64,000 nucleotides of DNA from Chloroflexota bacterium. GTDB taxonomy: Bacteria; Chloroflexota; Dehalococcoidia; Bin125. The DNA is taken from positions 520,194 through 584,193 of the forward strand of contig VXQT01000013.1 of assembly GCA_009838915.1 (NCBI GenBank), given 5' to 3'. The translations under genes were made by a program, and so were the position numbers. Positions 29,695 to 39,572 of this stretch are shown piece after piece (position 1 is the first letter of the stretch; every line of letters begins with the position of its first letter). The notes below the pieces were generated by a model, which had not been told where the DNA came from, did no database searches, and saw only the letters and a program-made list of their open reading frames with translations.

Positions 29695-30174
29695 CTATGA
29701 GATGGCCTTGACCTTGAACTTTCGCACACCGGTTGGAGTGGCGACCTCAACGGTGTCGCCAACCCTCGCGCCGAGCAGCGCCTTGCCCACCGGAGACTCA
29801 TCGGAGAGCAGACCGTTCTTGGGATCGACCTCGGCCGGCCCCACGATTCGGTAGTTGACATCGGTGCGCTTGGGCATGGGCCTGACGGTCACCGTCGAGC
29901 CGAGACGCACCACTTCCGAGCCGCGAATCTCTTGCTCATCGATCACCTCGGCGGCCGAGATCACCGCCTCAATCTCTCGTATCCGCCCCTCGATGAACGC
30001 TTGCTCGTTCTTGGTCTCTCCACCGTCGCCCTCATCGCGGGCGCCGGGCGAATCCTCGCGCACCTGTTGGATCAGTTCGGCCGCCTGGCGGCGGCGATCC
30101 TTGAGTGTGAGCAGTTCCGCGCGCAGACGTTGCAGGCCGTCAGCAGTGATTGGCACCGACCGTCGTAGCACCAC
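29695..30174 (-). CDS. greA: Transcription elongation factor GreA
   Basis: 159 aa from the GTG at 30174, the normal GreA length. The track ATG at 30243 would add 23 unmatched residues. The N-terminal coiled coil carries the acidic tip (GDGGETKNE) that enters the RNA polymerase secondary channel. The C-terminal globular domain (VGKALLGARVGDTVEVATPTG) is typical. It rescues backtracked RNA polymerase by stimulating transcript cleavage. It is first in a two-gene unit with lysS and divergent from htrA. Confidence 0.9.
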   Translation of the reverse strand: MVLRRSVPITADGLQRLRAELLTLKDRRRQAAELIQQVREDSPGARDEGDGGETKNEQAFIEGRIREIEAVISAAEVIDEQEIRGSEVVRLGSTVTVRPMPKRTDVNYRIVGPAEVDPKNGLLSDESPVGKALLGARVGDTVEVATPTGVRKFKVKAIS

Positions 30175-30284
30175 GTGATCTGCCTGTCCGATCAATAGTT
30201 CGTAACGCCGTACTGCGTTATGGCAGGGTACGATAGCAGGCATGACGCGGACAGTTTCCCAACGGGTACGAGCAATCGTGTAAC

Positions 30285-31463
30285 GTGCGTCACACTTTCA
30301 CAATCTCCGTCCTTTCGGCCCTGATTGGGGGGTTGTGCGGCGCATTGATCGTGTTGTTCGTCAGCGACGACTCCACAGGCGACGTACTGGAGCCCGAGAT
30401 CGCCGCTGCTGTCAGGGAGGCCGTGAGCGACGCAGTCGAGCAGGCAACCAGCCAATCGGACGCCCAGATCGCCGAACGGATCGTGGATTCGATGGCCGAA
30501 CGAGAGCGGCTGATCGGCGAGATCTTCGCCCAGGTCGTGCGTTCGGTCGTCGTCATTGACGCCGAAGGCCCGGAGCGCGTCAATGATGAGGGAGTGACGG
30601 TGGTGCCGGCGGCCCTGGCGACGGGCTTCGTGCTTGACGACATGGGTCACGTAGTGACGGCGGCACACGTACTGGAAGGCATGACCAGCTTCACCGTGAT
30701 TTTCCACGGTGAACAGCGGCTCCCAGCCCTGCGCGTCGGAGACGACCGACCGTTCTCCGATGTCGCAGTGTTGCGAGTCGAAGCCGGTAACGAGCCACTT
30801 GAGCCGATCGTGCCTACGTTTGGCGCCAGCGATTCGGTGGCGGCGGGTGAGACCGTGATTGCGATTGGCAATACGCTCTTGGGACGTGAAATCGCACTCA
30901 CCGTGGGTGTGGTCAGCAACCCTGACACAACCTTCTTTCGCGGACGCTACGAGCAGGAAGACCTGATCCAGACGGACGCCGCGCTGAATCACGGAAACTC
31001 CGGAGGCATTCTTGTCGACCTTGACGGCAGCATTGTGGGCATGACGGCGGTGATCGCGCGAGAGACCGTGGACGGAGGCTTCGTTGACGGCGTGGGATTC
31101 GCAGTGCAGATCGACGCAGTGCTGAAGGTCGCTCGCGGCATTGCCGAGGATGGGTACTACCCGCGCCCGAGCTTTGGCGTCGTGCAGGAACGCCTGTTGA
31201 CGCCGATCGCTGCCGTGCAGCTCGACCTCGCCGTGAGCGAGGGCGCGTTCCTGATTGAGATAGAACGCAGCGGCGCGTTCGCCCGCGCGGGCATTCGACC
31301 CGGCGACGTGCTACTCGGCATGAACGGCGTGCCGATCAATGCCGAGACACCGTATCTCAATGCGCTGGCGCAATTGGAGCCGGGCGTACCGGTGCTCGTG
31401 CACATTCATCGCGCCGGCGAGGAGTACCGGCTCAGCATCGCGCCCGATCTGCGTGCGCCATGA
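30285..31463 (+). CDS. HtrA/DegP-like membrane-anchored serine protease with PDZ domain
   Basis: 392 aa, GTG start. An N-terminal membrane helix (about 7-26) is followed by a charged coiled stretch, then a trypsin-like domain with H128 (TAAHVLEG), D159 (FSDVAVLRV) and S239 (NHGNSGG). A C-terminal PDZ domain (GAFARAGIRPGDVLLGMNG) follows. It degrades misfolded or signalling proteins on the outer side of the membrane. Its stop overlaps the next gene by 4 bp, so the two are probably coupled. Confidence 0.92.
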   Translation: MRHTFTISVLSALIGGLCGALIVLFVSDDSTGDVLEPEIAAAVREAVSDAVEQATSQSDAQIAERIVDSMAERERLIGEIFAQVVRSVVVIDAEGPERVNDEGVTVVPAALATGFVLDDMGHVVTAAHVLEGMTSFTVIFHGEQRLPALRVGDDRPFSDVAVLRVEAGNEPLEPIVPTFGASDSVAAGETVIAIGNTLLGREIALTVGVVSNPDTTFFRGRYEQEDLIQTDAALNHGNSGGILVDLDGSIVGMTAVIARETVDGGFVDGVGFAVQIDAVLKVARGIAEDGYYPRPSFGVVQERLLTPIAAVQLDLAVSEGAFLIEIERSGAFARAGIRPGDVLLGMNGVPINAETPYLNALAQLEPGVPVLVHIHRAGEEYRLSIAPDLRAP

Positions 31464-33313
31464 GTACCAGTGAAGGCGGCGGATGGCAGCCGCGACCGGT
31501 ACGCAGGTTGGGTGAAGGGCCGCGGCGGGAGCAGCAACGTAGTGGCCGGGCGAGCGGTTCGCCCGATCCCGCACCGTTCACTCCGGAGCCGGAACTCCCT
31601 GCGCCTGAGTTTCCGCCTCCGAGCGAGACCGGCACGGTTGTCAGACCGGCTTCGGGGCAGAGGTCGTTCGGCCGGCAGGCTCCGCCCCCTCGCGGTGGAG
31701 CGGGCGTCTTAGTCGCGTTGATCATCACTGCCCTGCTGGTCGGCGTCATAATCGTGCTCTTCTTCGAGCCTGGCTTGATCGATGCCAACTTCAACACCAA
31801 CGCCGAGGGTGACTTCTCCGCATCGGACGGCCCAGGAGTTCAGACCTCCCTGTTTGAAGCGCGACTGACCGAGCGTCCGCCGGCGATTCCAGAGATCCTG
31901 GGCGCCGTGTCGCCGGTGTACGAGTTCCGCGTGCCCGAACGGCGGCTGGGGCCGTTCGTGTTCGAGGCCGAGCTCACCAACCCGACGCAGGATCCGCGCA
32001 ACCTCGGCGCGTACACGTGGAACGGTGATGAATGGACCCGGCTCGGCGACGCAAACCTGAGTAGCGACGGCGCAACTGCGCGGATCGACCTGGCGGAAGC
32101 GCCGGCCAACCTGGTCATACTTCGCCGCTTACAGTTCCGCGACGTGATTGCGGGGCGCGTGCCGCGAGGCGAGGAGCCACAGTCGATTCTGGCCGGTTCG
32201 CTGACCCTGGTCCACCCCGACGGTTGGCATCCGGGCGAGGACGGTTCGCTGCTCGGCGGCGTGGAGTTGGTCAACGCACAGGTTCCTCAGAACCGCTGGC
32301 CGACCGTCTACGCCACAGACGAGCAGGCGGACCTGGTCAACGACATTCTCGCTTCGGACAACCTGCGGAGGCAGCACATCGCCAACATCCAACATGCGAT
32401 CAAGAGCGGCTTGCACGACGGCGTCGACATTCACTATCTCGATGTCTCACCGGCGTTGCAGTCGCAGTTCACGTCGTTCATCAGCGAGCTGGCAGGCCGT
32501 CTGCACCGCGAGGACCGCGGTGTCTCGGTGCACATTCCGATCACCGCTGCAGGCGGCGTGGGTGAGGGCGGCTACGACCTCTCACAGCTCGGCGCGTCTG
32601 CCGATTTCATCGTGATTGAGCCGCCGCTCGATCCGACCCTGTTCGAGGCGGCGATCGCCGCCTCGTTGCCGACGGTGCTTGAGCGCATTGAGTCCAGCAA
32701 GGTGTTACTGGCCCTGCCCTCACACGCCGTCGTCCGGGACGCAAGCGGATTTCGGGAAATCACCCAGCGCGATGCGCTCGACATCGCTTCGTTGATTAGC
32801 ATCCGCGAACCGGGACCATACCGTCCCGGTATGCGCGTGACGTTGCAGGGCAACTCGATCCTGCTCGACAATCTCGCCGGCGGGCTGCGTTGGGACAGCG
32901 TGAACCGGATCGTGACCTTCACCTATCCGGACCAGACCGGATCCGCCGTGACCGTCTGGATTCACAATCGATTCAGCGCAGCGTTTCAGCTCCAGGTCGT
33001 CTCCGACTATGAGCTGGGCGGCATCTACATCAGCAATGCGTCTGCGGATCCTGGCAACGCCAATCTGTGGCCGGCCGTGGCAGCGTTCTTCGAGTCAGGG
33101 TTACCTGACCTGCGGCTTCCAAACGCCATCCTCTTCGACCCGATCTTCAGCGTCGAGGCGGGCCAACTCTCGGGAGCAAGCGGCGGCGGCTGGCAGTTCT
33201 GGGACTTGCCAACGGAACCGGGCGACTATCGCGCCCAGCTCGTCGTCTCCGATGGCGATGTGCGCGTGGGCCATGTGATTACCGTCCCTGTGCGCGCCGA
33301 AGGGACAGAGTGA
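31460..33313 (+). CDS. Membrane-anchored protein with degenerate GH18-like domain
   Basis: 617 aa. A proline-rich cytosolic N-terminus (1-80) leads into one transmembrane helix (82-102) and a large external part. The middle resembles a glycoside hydrolase 18 barrel: DGVDIHYL at 320-327 aligns with DxxDxDxE, followed by an HIPITA strand and an ADFIVIEPP strand. The last two motif acids are His and Leu, so hydrolysis is unlikely and sugar binding is more plausible. The C-terminus is beta-rich. It is coupled to htrA upstream and rsmD downstream. The GH18 assignment is by eye and moderate. Confidence 0.5.
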   Translation: MSTSEGGGWQPRPVRRLGEGPRREQQRSGRASGSPDPAPFTPEPELPAPEFPPPSETGTVVRPASGQRSFGRQAPPPRGGAGVLVALIITALLVGVIIVLFFEPGLIDANFNTNAEGDFSASDGPGVQTSLFEARLTERPPAIPEILGAVSPVYEFRVPERRLGPFVFEAELTNPTQDPRNLGAYTWNGDEWTRLGDANLSSDGATARIDLAEAPANLVILRRLQFRDVIAGRVPRGEEPQSILAGSLTLVHPDGWHPGEDGSLLGGVELVNAQVPQNRWPTVYATDEQADLVNDILASDNLRRQHIANIQHAIKSGLHDGVDIHYLDVSPALQSQFTSFISELAGRLHREDRGVSVHIPITAAGGVGEGGYDLSQLGASADFIVIEPPLDPTLFEAAIAASLPTVLERIESSKVLLALPSHAVVRDASGFREITQRDALDIASLISIREPGPYRPGMRVTLQGNSILLDNLAGGLRWDSVNRIVTFTYPDQTGSAVTVWIHNRFSAAFQLQVVSDYELGGIYISNASADPGNANLWPAVAAFFESGLPDLRLPNAILFDPIFSVEAGQLSGASGGGWQFWDLPTEPGDYRAQLVVSDGDVRVGHVITVPVRAEGTE

Positions 33314-33894
33314 TGTCCCGGTCCCAGCCGCGGATCGCGGGCGGTCACCTCTCGGGCAGACGCCTCCGGACGCCGGCGAGCGGTACGCGGCCGGCCACCG
33401 CGATCATTCGCTCGGCGATCTTCGACCGACCGGATATCGGCGGAGTGGTAGCGGGGGCGCGAGTGCTCGACCTGTACGCGGGAGCCGGGTACCTAGGCAT
33501 TGAGGCGCTCAGCCGCGGCGCCGCATCGGTCGACTTCGTCGAACGCAACGGACCCGCATGCGCCGTAATCCGGCGCAATCTCGATGAGCTCGGTCTCACC
33601 GAAAGGGCGCGCGTCCACCGACTCCCCGTCGAGCGCTGCTTTTCGAGGATTCCTCTCGACCCGGACCTGATATTCATCGATCCGCCTTACCGCGTCGACG
33701 CGCGCGCGGTCATTGAAACTCTTGTCGACCGGGTCTCGCTGCCTGAGGGCTCAATCGCGGTCTGGCGGCGACAGACCTCCGGCTCGGGCGGGGTGACGCC
33801 GCCACCGGCCCGGATTGGTGACCTAGTGCGGATCGATCAGCGGCGCTATGGTGACGGCGCTATCGATACGTATCGTGCGGAGGCACCGACATGA
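33313..33894 (+). CDS. rsmD: 16S rRNA (guanine966-N2)-methyltransferase RsmD
   Basis: 193 aa. The N-terminus RIAGGHLSGRRLRTP and the RPATAIIRSAIFD segment match RsmD. The SAM site is LDLYAGAGYLGIEALSRGA and the catalytic motif is DPPY. It methylates G966 of 16S rRNA. The ATG at 33313 shares one base with the upstream stop. It overlaps coaD by 4 bp, the classic rsmD-coaD pair. Confidence 0.92.
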   Translation: MSRSQPRIAGGHLSGRRLRTPASGTRPATAIIRSAIFDRPDIGGVVAGARVLDLYAGAGYLGIEALSRGAASVDFVERNGPACAVIRRNLDELGLTERARVHRLPVERCFSRIPLDPDLIFIDPPYRVDARAVIETLVDRVSLPEGSIAVWRRQTSGSGGVTPPPARIGDLVRIDQRRYGDGAIDTYRAEAPT

Positions 33895-34382
33895 CGATTG
33901 CGCTCTACCCAGGCGGATTCGACCCGATCACGAACGGCCATCTCGACATCGTGCAGCGTGCCGCGTCGATGTTCGACGAAGTCGTCATGGCGATCTATCC
34001 CCGCTCAAGCGAAACGTTCGACGTCGACGAGCGGCTTGCGCTGATCGAGGGCGCAACCAGGCATTGTGACAACGTTCGCGCCGCCAAGTTCACCGGCCTG
34101 GTGGTCAACTTTGCCGATGACGTCGGCGCGAGCGTGCTGGTCCGTGGAATCCGCGCAGTGACCGGCTTCGAAGCCGAATTCGACATGGCGCTGATGAACA
34201 AGAAAATGGCACCGCACATCGAGTCCGTCTTCCTGATGTCGGGTCACGAGCACCTGTTCATCTCTGCCAGCCGAATTCGTGAACTGGCATCGCTTCGGCA
34301 TCCCGTCGACGATCTGGTCCCGCCTAACGTCGCGGAGGCGTTGACGCAAAAGTATGGACCGCCGCTCCAGCGCGCGGACTGA
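33891..34382 (+). CDS. coaD: Phosphopantetheine adenylyltransferase
   Basis: 163 aa. GGFDPITNGHLDI carries the nucleotidyltransferase T/HxGH motif, VRGIRAVTGFEAEFDMALMN forms the substrate pocket, and ISASRIREL is the ISSTxxR-type ATP loop. It catalyses the penultimate step of coenzyme A synthesis. It is the last recognisable enzyme of the htrA-to-coaD run and is followed by a coiled-coil gene. Confidence 0.97.
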   Translation: MTIALYPGGFDPITNGHLDIVQRAASMFDEVVMAIYPRSSETFDVDERLALIEGATRHCDNVRAAKFTGLVVNFADDVGASVLVRGIRAVTGFEAEFDMALMNKKMAPHIESVFLMSGHEHLFISASRIRELASLRHPVDDLVPPNVAEALTQKYGPPLQRAD

Positions 34383-34458
34383 GCGCCGATGGTCGCGCCT
34401 ACTGCGCTAAAGTCGAAACCAGGGTGATGCGGCGCGGGGCTCTTGGCAGGAGCTCATC

Positions 34459-35034
34459 ATCGACCTGCTTGAACTGATCGAACAGATCGAACAGGCGATC
34501 CTGGCGGGTCGCCGCAGCCGCTTCGGATCCGGTTGGACCGTCGACCGTGAGCAGCTCCTGGACCTGATCGACCGCCTGCGCATGGCCGCGCCCGCCTCGT
34601 CGGAGCAGGCGCAGCATCTGCTGGAAGAGCGCGAACGCCTGATCCAGCAGACGCAGGAGGAGGCCGCGGTGCTTTCGGCGCAGGCCCGGCGCGAGGCCGA
34701 GCAACAGGTGTCGGTGCACGAACTGGTGCAGGCTGCTGAGGCTCGGGCGCAGAGCATTGTCGACCAGGCGCACTTGACCGCCACCGAAACCATCTCCCGT
34801 GCAAACCAGGAGGCGGCCGCGGTGCGCGGCCAGGCGACGACCGAAGCGGTCTCGCAGGCACTGGAAGCCGATCGCTACTCGTTGGAGATGCTGCGCCGTC
34901 TCAACGACCAGCTTCGGACGATGCAGACCTCGGTCAGCGGCGCCGTCGAACAGCTCGAGTACAAGGTCGAGCAAAGCGAACAGTCGCAGTCGCTGGACCA
35001 GCGAGATGAGGCCGCGCGCCGGGCGCTGAGCTAG
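34459..35034 (+). CDS. DivIVA/F0F1-b-like coiled-coil protein with probable non-AUG start
   Basis: About 191 aa if it starts at the ATC at 34459. The frame is open from 34411, and conserved-looking sequence ([17 protein letters not shown]...[11 protein letters not shown]) lies upstream of the only ATG, at 34582. No in-frame ATG, GTG or TTG exists before that ATG. AGGAG stands six bases before the ATC; a CTG at 34465 is the other option. The rest is a long Ala/Glu/Gln-rich coiled coil. A similar protein, often called ATPase or cell-division initiation protein, follows coaD in other Chloroflexota from memory. Its end overlaps convergent aroF by 4 bp. Confidence 0.65.
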   Translation: MDLLELIEQIEQAILAGRRSRFGSGWTVDREQLLDLIDRLRMAAPASSEQAQHLLEERERLIQQTQEEAAVLSAQARREAEQQVSVHELVQAAEARAQSIVDQAHLTATETISRANQEAAAVRGQATTEAVSQALEADRYSLEMLRRLNDQLRTMQTSVSGAVEQLEYKVEQSEQSQSLDQRDEAARRALS

Positions 35035-36080
35035 TCTGCGACGGCGGCGAGTTGCGGTTGGGGCGCCAACGGATGGCCAACCGCCTCACCGACCCGCTCC
35101 AACGAGCGCATCAGGGTCTCGAAGTTTTCGAAGGTCAACGACTGCGGCCCGTCCGACAGTGCGTGATCTGGATTCGGGTGGACCTCGACCATCAGACCGT
35201 CCGCGCCGACCGCCATCGAGGCGCGCGCCATTGGCTCGACCAGGTACCAGTGGCCGGTGCCGTGCGCCGGATCGCTCACGATCGGCAGGTGACTGAGTCG
35301 CTTGACCACCGGGATCGCCGAGAGATCGAGCGTATTGCGGGTGGTGGTCTCGAACGTCCGGATGCCGCGCTCGCAGAGGATTACGTCGCGGTTGCCCTTG
35401 GCCATGATGTACTCAGCCGCGAGCAGCCACTCGTCGATCGTTGCCGAGAGCCCGCGCTTGAGCATCACCGGCTTGCGCGCCAAGCCAACCTCGTCGAGCA
35501 GCATGAAGTTTTGCATGTTGCGCGTGCCGACCTGGAGGATGTCTGCGTAGCGCGCCACCAGCTCCACATCCCGTGCCTCCATGACCTCGGTGATCACGGG
35601 CAGGCCGGTCTCGTCTCGCGCGGTTGCAAGATGCTGCAACCCTTCTTCGCCCAGGCCGCGGAATGCGTAGGGCGAGGTGCGAGGCTTGAACGCGCCGCCG
35701 CGCAGGATCTGTGCGCCGGAAGCAGCCACGGCCCTGGCCGTGGTCACCATGTGCTCCTCGTTCTCGATCGAACAGGGACCGGCCATGACGACCATTGAGC
35801 CGTCACCAATCTTGACTCCGCCAACGTCGATCACCGTGTCCTCAGGCTGGAACTCGCGTCCCGTCAGCTTGTACGGACGGGAGATGGCGATCACCTCTTG
35901 AACGCCGCTCATGCGCGACATCTGGGTGCGGATGTCGGGATCGCCGATGACGCCGACGGCGCCGATCACGACGCGCTCCTCGCCCGGGGAGAGATGGCCC
36001 TCGAGGTTGAACTCCTTGAGCCGGGCCAGGACGCCGCGAACCTCTTCGTCGGTCGCGCCCATTCTCATTACTATCAGCAT
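35031..36080 (-). CDS. aroF: 3-deoxy-7-phosphoheptulonate (DAHP) synthase, type I-beta
   Basis: 349 aa. The N-terminal ferredoxin-like regulatory domain ([20 protein letters not shown]) precedes the catalytic barrel. Barrel motifs include [39 protein letters not shown] and DPAHGTG. It condenses PEP and erythrose-4-phosphate, opening the shikimate pathway. The regulatory domain is usually the site of aromatic amino-acid feedback. It is the last gene of the leftward aromatic supra-operon, 16 bp after aroH. Confidence 0.95.
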   Translation of the reverse strand: MLIVMRMGATDEEVRGVLARLKEFNLEGHLSPGEERVVIGAVGVIGDPDIRTQMSRMSGVQEVIAISRPYKLTGREFQPEDTVIDVGGVKIGDGSMVVMAGPCSIENEEHMVTTARAVAASGAQILRGGAFKPRTSPYAFRGLGEEGLQHLATARDETGLPVITEVMEARDVELVARYADILQVGTRNMQNFMLLDEVGLARKPVMLKRGLSATIDEWLLAAEYIMAKGNRDVILCERGIRTFETTTRNTLDLSAIPVVKRLSHLPIVSDPAHGTGHWYLVEPMARASMAVGADGLMVEVHPNPDHALSDGPQSLTFENFETLMRSLERVGEAVGHPLAPQPQLAAVAD

Positions 36081-36096
36081 GTCGTCACCTTCTCGC

Positions 36097-36561
36097 TCAC
36101 TCGCTGTACGGCTCGGGCTCCCTGCCTAATCTTCTCAGGAGATCGCCGCCCGAACGTGATGGTTCTGTGTTAACTGTTAAGTCTGTTCTCAGCACTCTCG
36201 CGCCGCGCAGGTAGACGTGCTGGATCTGGTTCTGCCGCAACGGCGTGTTGACATGCAACAGGATCCGCAGGCAGGACGGCAGCGAGCCGGGCACATCCAT
36301 TTCGTGACTGCACATCAGCGCCGCATGACTCCACCTGTATGTCAAGCGCGCCGCCACCGCCGGGAACTCGGCATTGAGATCCGGGGTGGTGGTGAACCAG
36401 GCCGAGGCGACTTCGCTCGACTCGATGTCGTTACGCGTGATCATCTCAGCCAGCAACTCTTCGGTTGCCTCGATGATGTCTTCGCGTGTGTTGTTCTCGA
36501 CTGTGGTAGCGCCGCGAATTCCTCGCAAGCGCCAGACAGCTTCGGGGTCATTACTCGGCAT
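36097..36561 (-). CDS. aroH: Chorismate mutase, AroH class
   Basis: 154 aa monofunctional enzyme. [14 protein letters not shown], the [17 protein letters not shown] segment and [10 protein letters not shown] match the trimeric AroH family, including the Arg and Cys active-site environment. It converts chorismate to prephenate, feeding tyrA at the other end of the cluster. The C-terminal extension after [11 protein letters not shown] is longer than usual. It lies 189 bp after trpA, so it may have its own promoter. Confidence 0.93.
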   Translation of the reverse strand: MPSNDPEAVWRLRGIRGATTVENNTREDIIEATEELLAEMITRNDIESSEVASAWFTTTPDLNAEFPAVAARLTYRWSHAALMCSHEMDVPGSLPSCLRILLHVNTPLRQNQIQHVYLRGARVLRTDLTVNTEPSRSGGDLLRRLGREPEPYSE

Positions 36562-36674
36562 CGTCAGGTGCTCGGTGCGCAGTCAGGACTGGCTAGGTTC
36601 TGGTGGCGGACAGGGGAGTGCTGAGACGCGAAGATCGGCGGTTCGACGTTGATCGTCGTCCCGCGATCTAGCGA

Positions 36675-36693
36675 CCGGCGGCAAAGACGCCGG
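36675..36693. other. Hairpin between trpA and aroH
   Basis: CCGGCG-GCAAAGA-CGCCGG is a perfect 6-bp stem within the 189-bp trpA-aroH gap. It has no U-run on the transcribed side, so it is not a canonical terminator. It may tune readthrough or stabilise mRNA. Nothing else recognisable lies in the gap. Confidence 0.4.
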
Positions 36694-36750
36694 CCGCGGA
36701 GATATAGACGCAGTCGAAGAACGATGCCTGTACCTGGGTTGCACAGTGGC

Positions 36751-37629
36751 TCATTCGCCTGTCGTTTCGCTCCGGCGGCCGGTGACCACCTCGAGATATC
36801 GCTCCACGGCCGCGGTGCGGCCGTCTGGCGGCGCCGACGCGATTGTCGCAGTCAGCGCTGAGCCGATGATAGCAGCAGGCACCATTTCCCCGACCTGGAG
36901 CACGTGCTCTCGCCTGCTGATCCCGAATCCGACTGCCAACGGCGTGTCAGTCCTGGCCTTCACTCGACCAACGAAGGTGGCCAGATCGCGGGCAATCTGA
37001 TCGCGCGCGCCGGTCACTCCGGTCAGTGAGAGCAGGTAGATGAACCCCGACGCCTGACGCGCGACCGCGTCAATGCGCTCCTCGGTCGAAGTCGGCGCGA
37101 GCAGATAGATCAGCGAGATGCCGTGCTCGGCCAGGACCTCACGCGCGGCGTCCGACTCGTCGACTGGGAGGTCGACGATGATGACACCGTCCACGTCTGC
37201 CTCGGAGGCGCGGCGCGCGAGCGCCTCCAGCGGCTCGCCGACGGCGCTGCCAGGGTCTCCGGCGCCGCCGTCGAGACCCGCAGGCCCGCAGGCGAGGAAG
37301 GGATTGAGGTAGCCCATCAGCGTGAGCGGGGCGTCGGGCGACTCCGCTCGAGCGACCCGCACGGCGTCGAGCGCCGTCTCCAGCGTGGCTCCAGCCGCCA
37401 ACGCCACGTTGTAGGCGTCCTGATGGACGGGACCGTCTGCGAGCGGATCGGAGAATGGCACGCCAATCTCGAATCCGGCTGCGCCGCCGCGCAGCGCAGC
37501 GCGCACCAGGTCAGGCGTCTCCGCCGGAGTTGGAAATCCGGCGGCCAGGAAGGGGAACAGGAGCGGCCCATCGCCGCGCTCGGCGGAGGCGGCGAACGCC
37601 GCACGATATCGATGCCCGACCTCAGTCAT
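36751..37629 (-). CDS. trpA: Tryptophan synthase alpha subunit
   Basis: 292 aa. FEIGVPFSDPLADGPVHQ contains the catalytic Glu, VDGVIIVDLP the catalytic Asp, and VGFGISRREHV the phosphate loop. It cleaves indole-3-glycerol phosphate and passes indole to TrpB. A Gly/Pro-rich insertion (GPAGLDGGAGDPGSAVGEP) after the MGYLNPF strand makes it about 20 residues longer than typical. It is separated from trpB by a CPBP protease gene on the same strand. Confidence 0.96.
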   Translation of the reverse strand: MTEVGHRYRAAFAASAERGDGPLLFPFLAAGFPTPAETPDLVRAALRGGAAGFEIGVPFSDPLADGPVHQDAYNVALAAGATLETALDAVRVARAESPDAPLTLMGYLNPFLACGPAGLDGGAGDPGSAVGEPLEALARRASEADVDGVIIVDLPVDESDAAREVLAEHGISLIYLLAPTSTEERIDAVARQASGFIYLLSLTGVTGARDQIARDLATFVGRVKARTDTPLAVGFGISRREHVLQVGEMVPAAIIGSALTATIASAPPDGRTAAVERYLEVVTGRRSETTGE

Positions 37630-37638
37630 CTCACATCC

Positions 37639-38385
37639 TCATCCGAGTTGTTGTACCAGCGTCGCCGAGAATCCGATTACGTTGAAGCCGAAATGAGCCA
37701 TTGACGCCGCGGTCAGTGACCCGGTGCGCAGATAGACGACACCCAGAATCACTCCGGCTAATGCGAACGGAATCAAGCTGCCCAGATCGGCATGCAGCGC
37801 CGAGAACACCGCCGACGAGACCACGAATGCGGGAATCAGTCCCCAGTGCGGTCGCAAGCCGCCGAGGACGAAGCCCCGCGCGAACGCCTCCTCGTAGATC
37901 GGCGCACAGACCACCACAAGGACGGCGAGGGCGATCATCACCGATGGGTGTACGAAGAGCCGCTTGTCGTCAATCGTCGACTGGGGTTCGAGCGAGTCCG
38001 CTCCGGCGGACGTGACGATCAGGGTGTAGACGAACAGCACGGCATAGATGGTGATCAGTCCGCCGACTGCCCAGACAACATCGGTGGATGTCGGTTTGCG
38101 CCAGGCAACGACTCCACGCTGTCCGCGTCGTCGCATGATCAGTAACGGCAGCGCGAACCAGCCGACCAGTCCAGCCAGACCCTGCCCGACGACGAAGATC
38201 AGCAGACCTGTCTCGCTGGTCGCCTCGCCACCATCGACTTCAGTCACGATTGCCGTGGTCAGGATGATGATCAGCAGCCAGACCAGCGTGCAAAGCAAGC
38301 CCCAGCCGACCAGTCTGAAACCTTGCAAGCCGCGATCCTCAGGAGACCCCCTGGGCTCGCCAAATTCAGTGTTCTGGGACCCCAT
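37639..38385 (-). CDS. CPBP-family intramembrane metalloprotease (Abi/CAAX-like) inside the trp operon
   Basis: 248 aa, six to eight membrane segments. The glutamic/CAAX-type signature is complete: EExxxR at E165-E166...R170, FxxxH with H198 in FSALHADL, and HFGFN near the C-terminus. Family members cleave or process membrane-bound peptides; some act in bacteriocin immunity. It lies 5 bp after trpB and 9 bp before trpA, so it is certainly co-transcribed. No link with tryptophan synthesis is known to me, and the reason for the placement is open. Confidence 0.9.
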   Translation of the reverse strand: MGSQNTEFGEPRGSPEDRGLQGFRLVGWGLLCTLVWLLIIILTTAIVTEVDGGEATSETGLLIFVVGQGLAGLVGWFALPLLIMRRRGQRGVVAWRKPTSTDVVWAVGGLITIYAVLFVYTLIVTSAGADSLEPQSTIDDKRLFVHPSVMIALAVLVVVCAPIYEEAFARGFVLGGLRPHWGLIPAFVVSSAVFSALHADLGSLIPFALAGVILGVVYLRTGSLTAASMAHFGFNVIGFSATLVQQLG

Positions 38386-38390
38386 TACCG

Positions 38391-39572
38391 CTAGCGCTCT
38401 CGCGCCGCCAGCGCGTCGCGGACAATCTCGACATCCTTGTCGCCGCGACCGGAGAGGCCGAGCAGGATGACCTCATCGGAACTCATCGAGGGCGCGATCT
38501 TGGCTGCATAGGCGATCGCGTGCGCGGTTTCGAGCGCCGGGATGATGCCCTCGGTCTCGGAGAGCAGCTTCAGCCCGTCAAGCGCCTCGTCGTCTGTGAC
38601 GGAAACGTACTCCGCCCGTTCGGTCAGCATCAGCCAGGCGTGCTCAGGGCCAACGCCAGGATAGTCGAGGCCGGCGGAGATCGAGTGCGCCTCGGTGATC
38701 TGGCCGTGCTCGTCCTGGAGGACGTAGGTCCGGGTGCCGTGCAGCACGCCGGGCGCGCCCGCCGAAAGCGTCGCGGCGTGACGGGCGTCCAGTCCTTCGC
38801 CGGCGGCTTCCACGCCGATCAGCCGGACCGGATCGTTGATCAGCGGGTGAAAGAGGCCGATCGCGTTGCTGCCGCCGCCGACGCAGGCGATTGCGACATC
38901 CGGAAGCCTGCCGATCTTCTCCTGCAACTGGTCCTTCGCCTCGCGACCGATGCAGGACTGCAGCTCGCGCACAATCACCGGATAGGGGTGCGGTCCGATC
39001 GCGCTACCGATCAGGTAGTGCGTGTTGCGGACGTTGGTGACCCAATCGCGGATTGACTCGTTGATCGCGTCCTTGAGCGTTCGTGCGCCTGATGTGACCG
39101 GCACCACCTCGGCGCCAAGCAGGTTCATGCGGAAGACGTTGAGCGCCTGGCGGCGGACATCTTCTTCGCCCATGTAGACGACGCACTCGATCCCGAAGCG
39201 AGCGCAGGCGGTGGCCGTCGCTACGCCGTGTTGTCCCGCGCCGGTCTCGGCGATGATCCGCGGCTTGCCCATCCGTTGAGCCAGCAGCACCTGACCAAGC
39301 GCGTTGTTGATCTTGTGGGCGCCGGTGTGCGCGAGATCTTCGCGCTTGAGCCAGATCTGCGCGCCGCCGAGCTGCTCCGAGAGCCGTTCCGCGTGGGTCA
39401 ATGGCGTCTCGCGTCCCACGTAGTCGCGCAGCATCGCGTCGAGATTGGCGGCAAACGCAGGATCCGCCTGTGCCTCGGCCCACGCATCGTCTAACTCTGC
39501 CAGCGCAGGCATCAACGTCTCGGGCGCGAACTGTCCGCCGAAGGGTCCGAAGGCTCCACTCTCTCTGCTCAC
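38391..39572 (-). CDS. trpB: Tryptophan synthase beta subunit
   Basis: 393 aa. The PLP lysine lies in [13 protein letters not shown], followed by [15 protein letters not shown] and the PLP-phosphate loop [10 protein letters not shown]. It joins indole and serine to tryptophan. It is the standard (TrpB1) form by the [18 protein letters not shown] segment. It overlaps trpF by 4 bp upstream, and a CPBP gene separates it from trpA downstream. Confidence 0.97.
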   Translation of the reverse strand: MSRESGAFGPFGGQFAPETLMPALAELDDAWAEAQADPAFAANLDAMLRDYVGRETPLTHAERLSEQLGGAQIWLKREDLAHTGAHKINNALGQVLLAQRMGKPRIIAETGAGQHGVATATACARFGIECVVYMGEEDVRRQALNVFRMNLLGAEVVPVTSGARTLKDAINESIRDWVTNVRNTHYLIGSAIGPHPYPVIVRELQSCIGREAKDQLQEKIGRLPDVAIACVGGGSNAIGLFHPLINDPVRLIGVEAAGEGLDARHAATLSAGAPGVLHGTRTYVLQDEHGQITEAHSISAGLDYPGVGPEHAWLMLTERAEYVSVTDDEALDGLKLLSETEGIIPALETAHAIAYAAKIAPSMSSDEVILLGLSGRGDKDVEIVRDALAARER

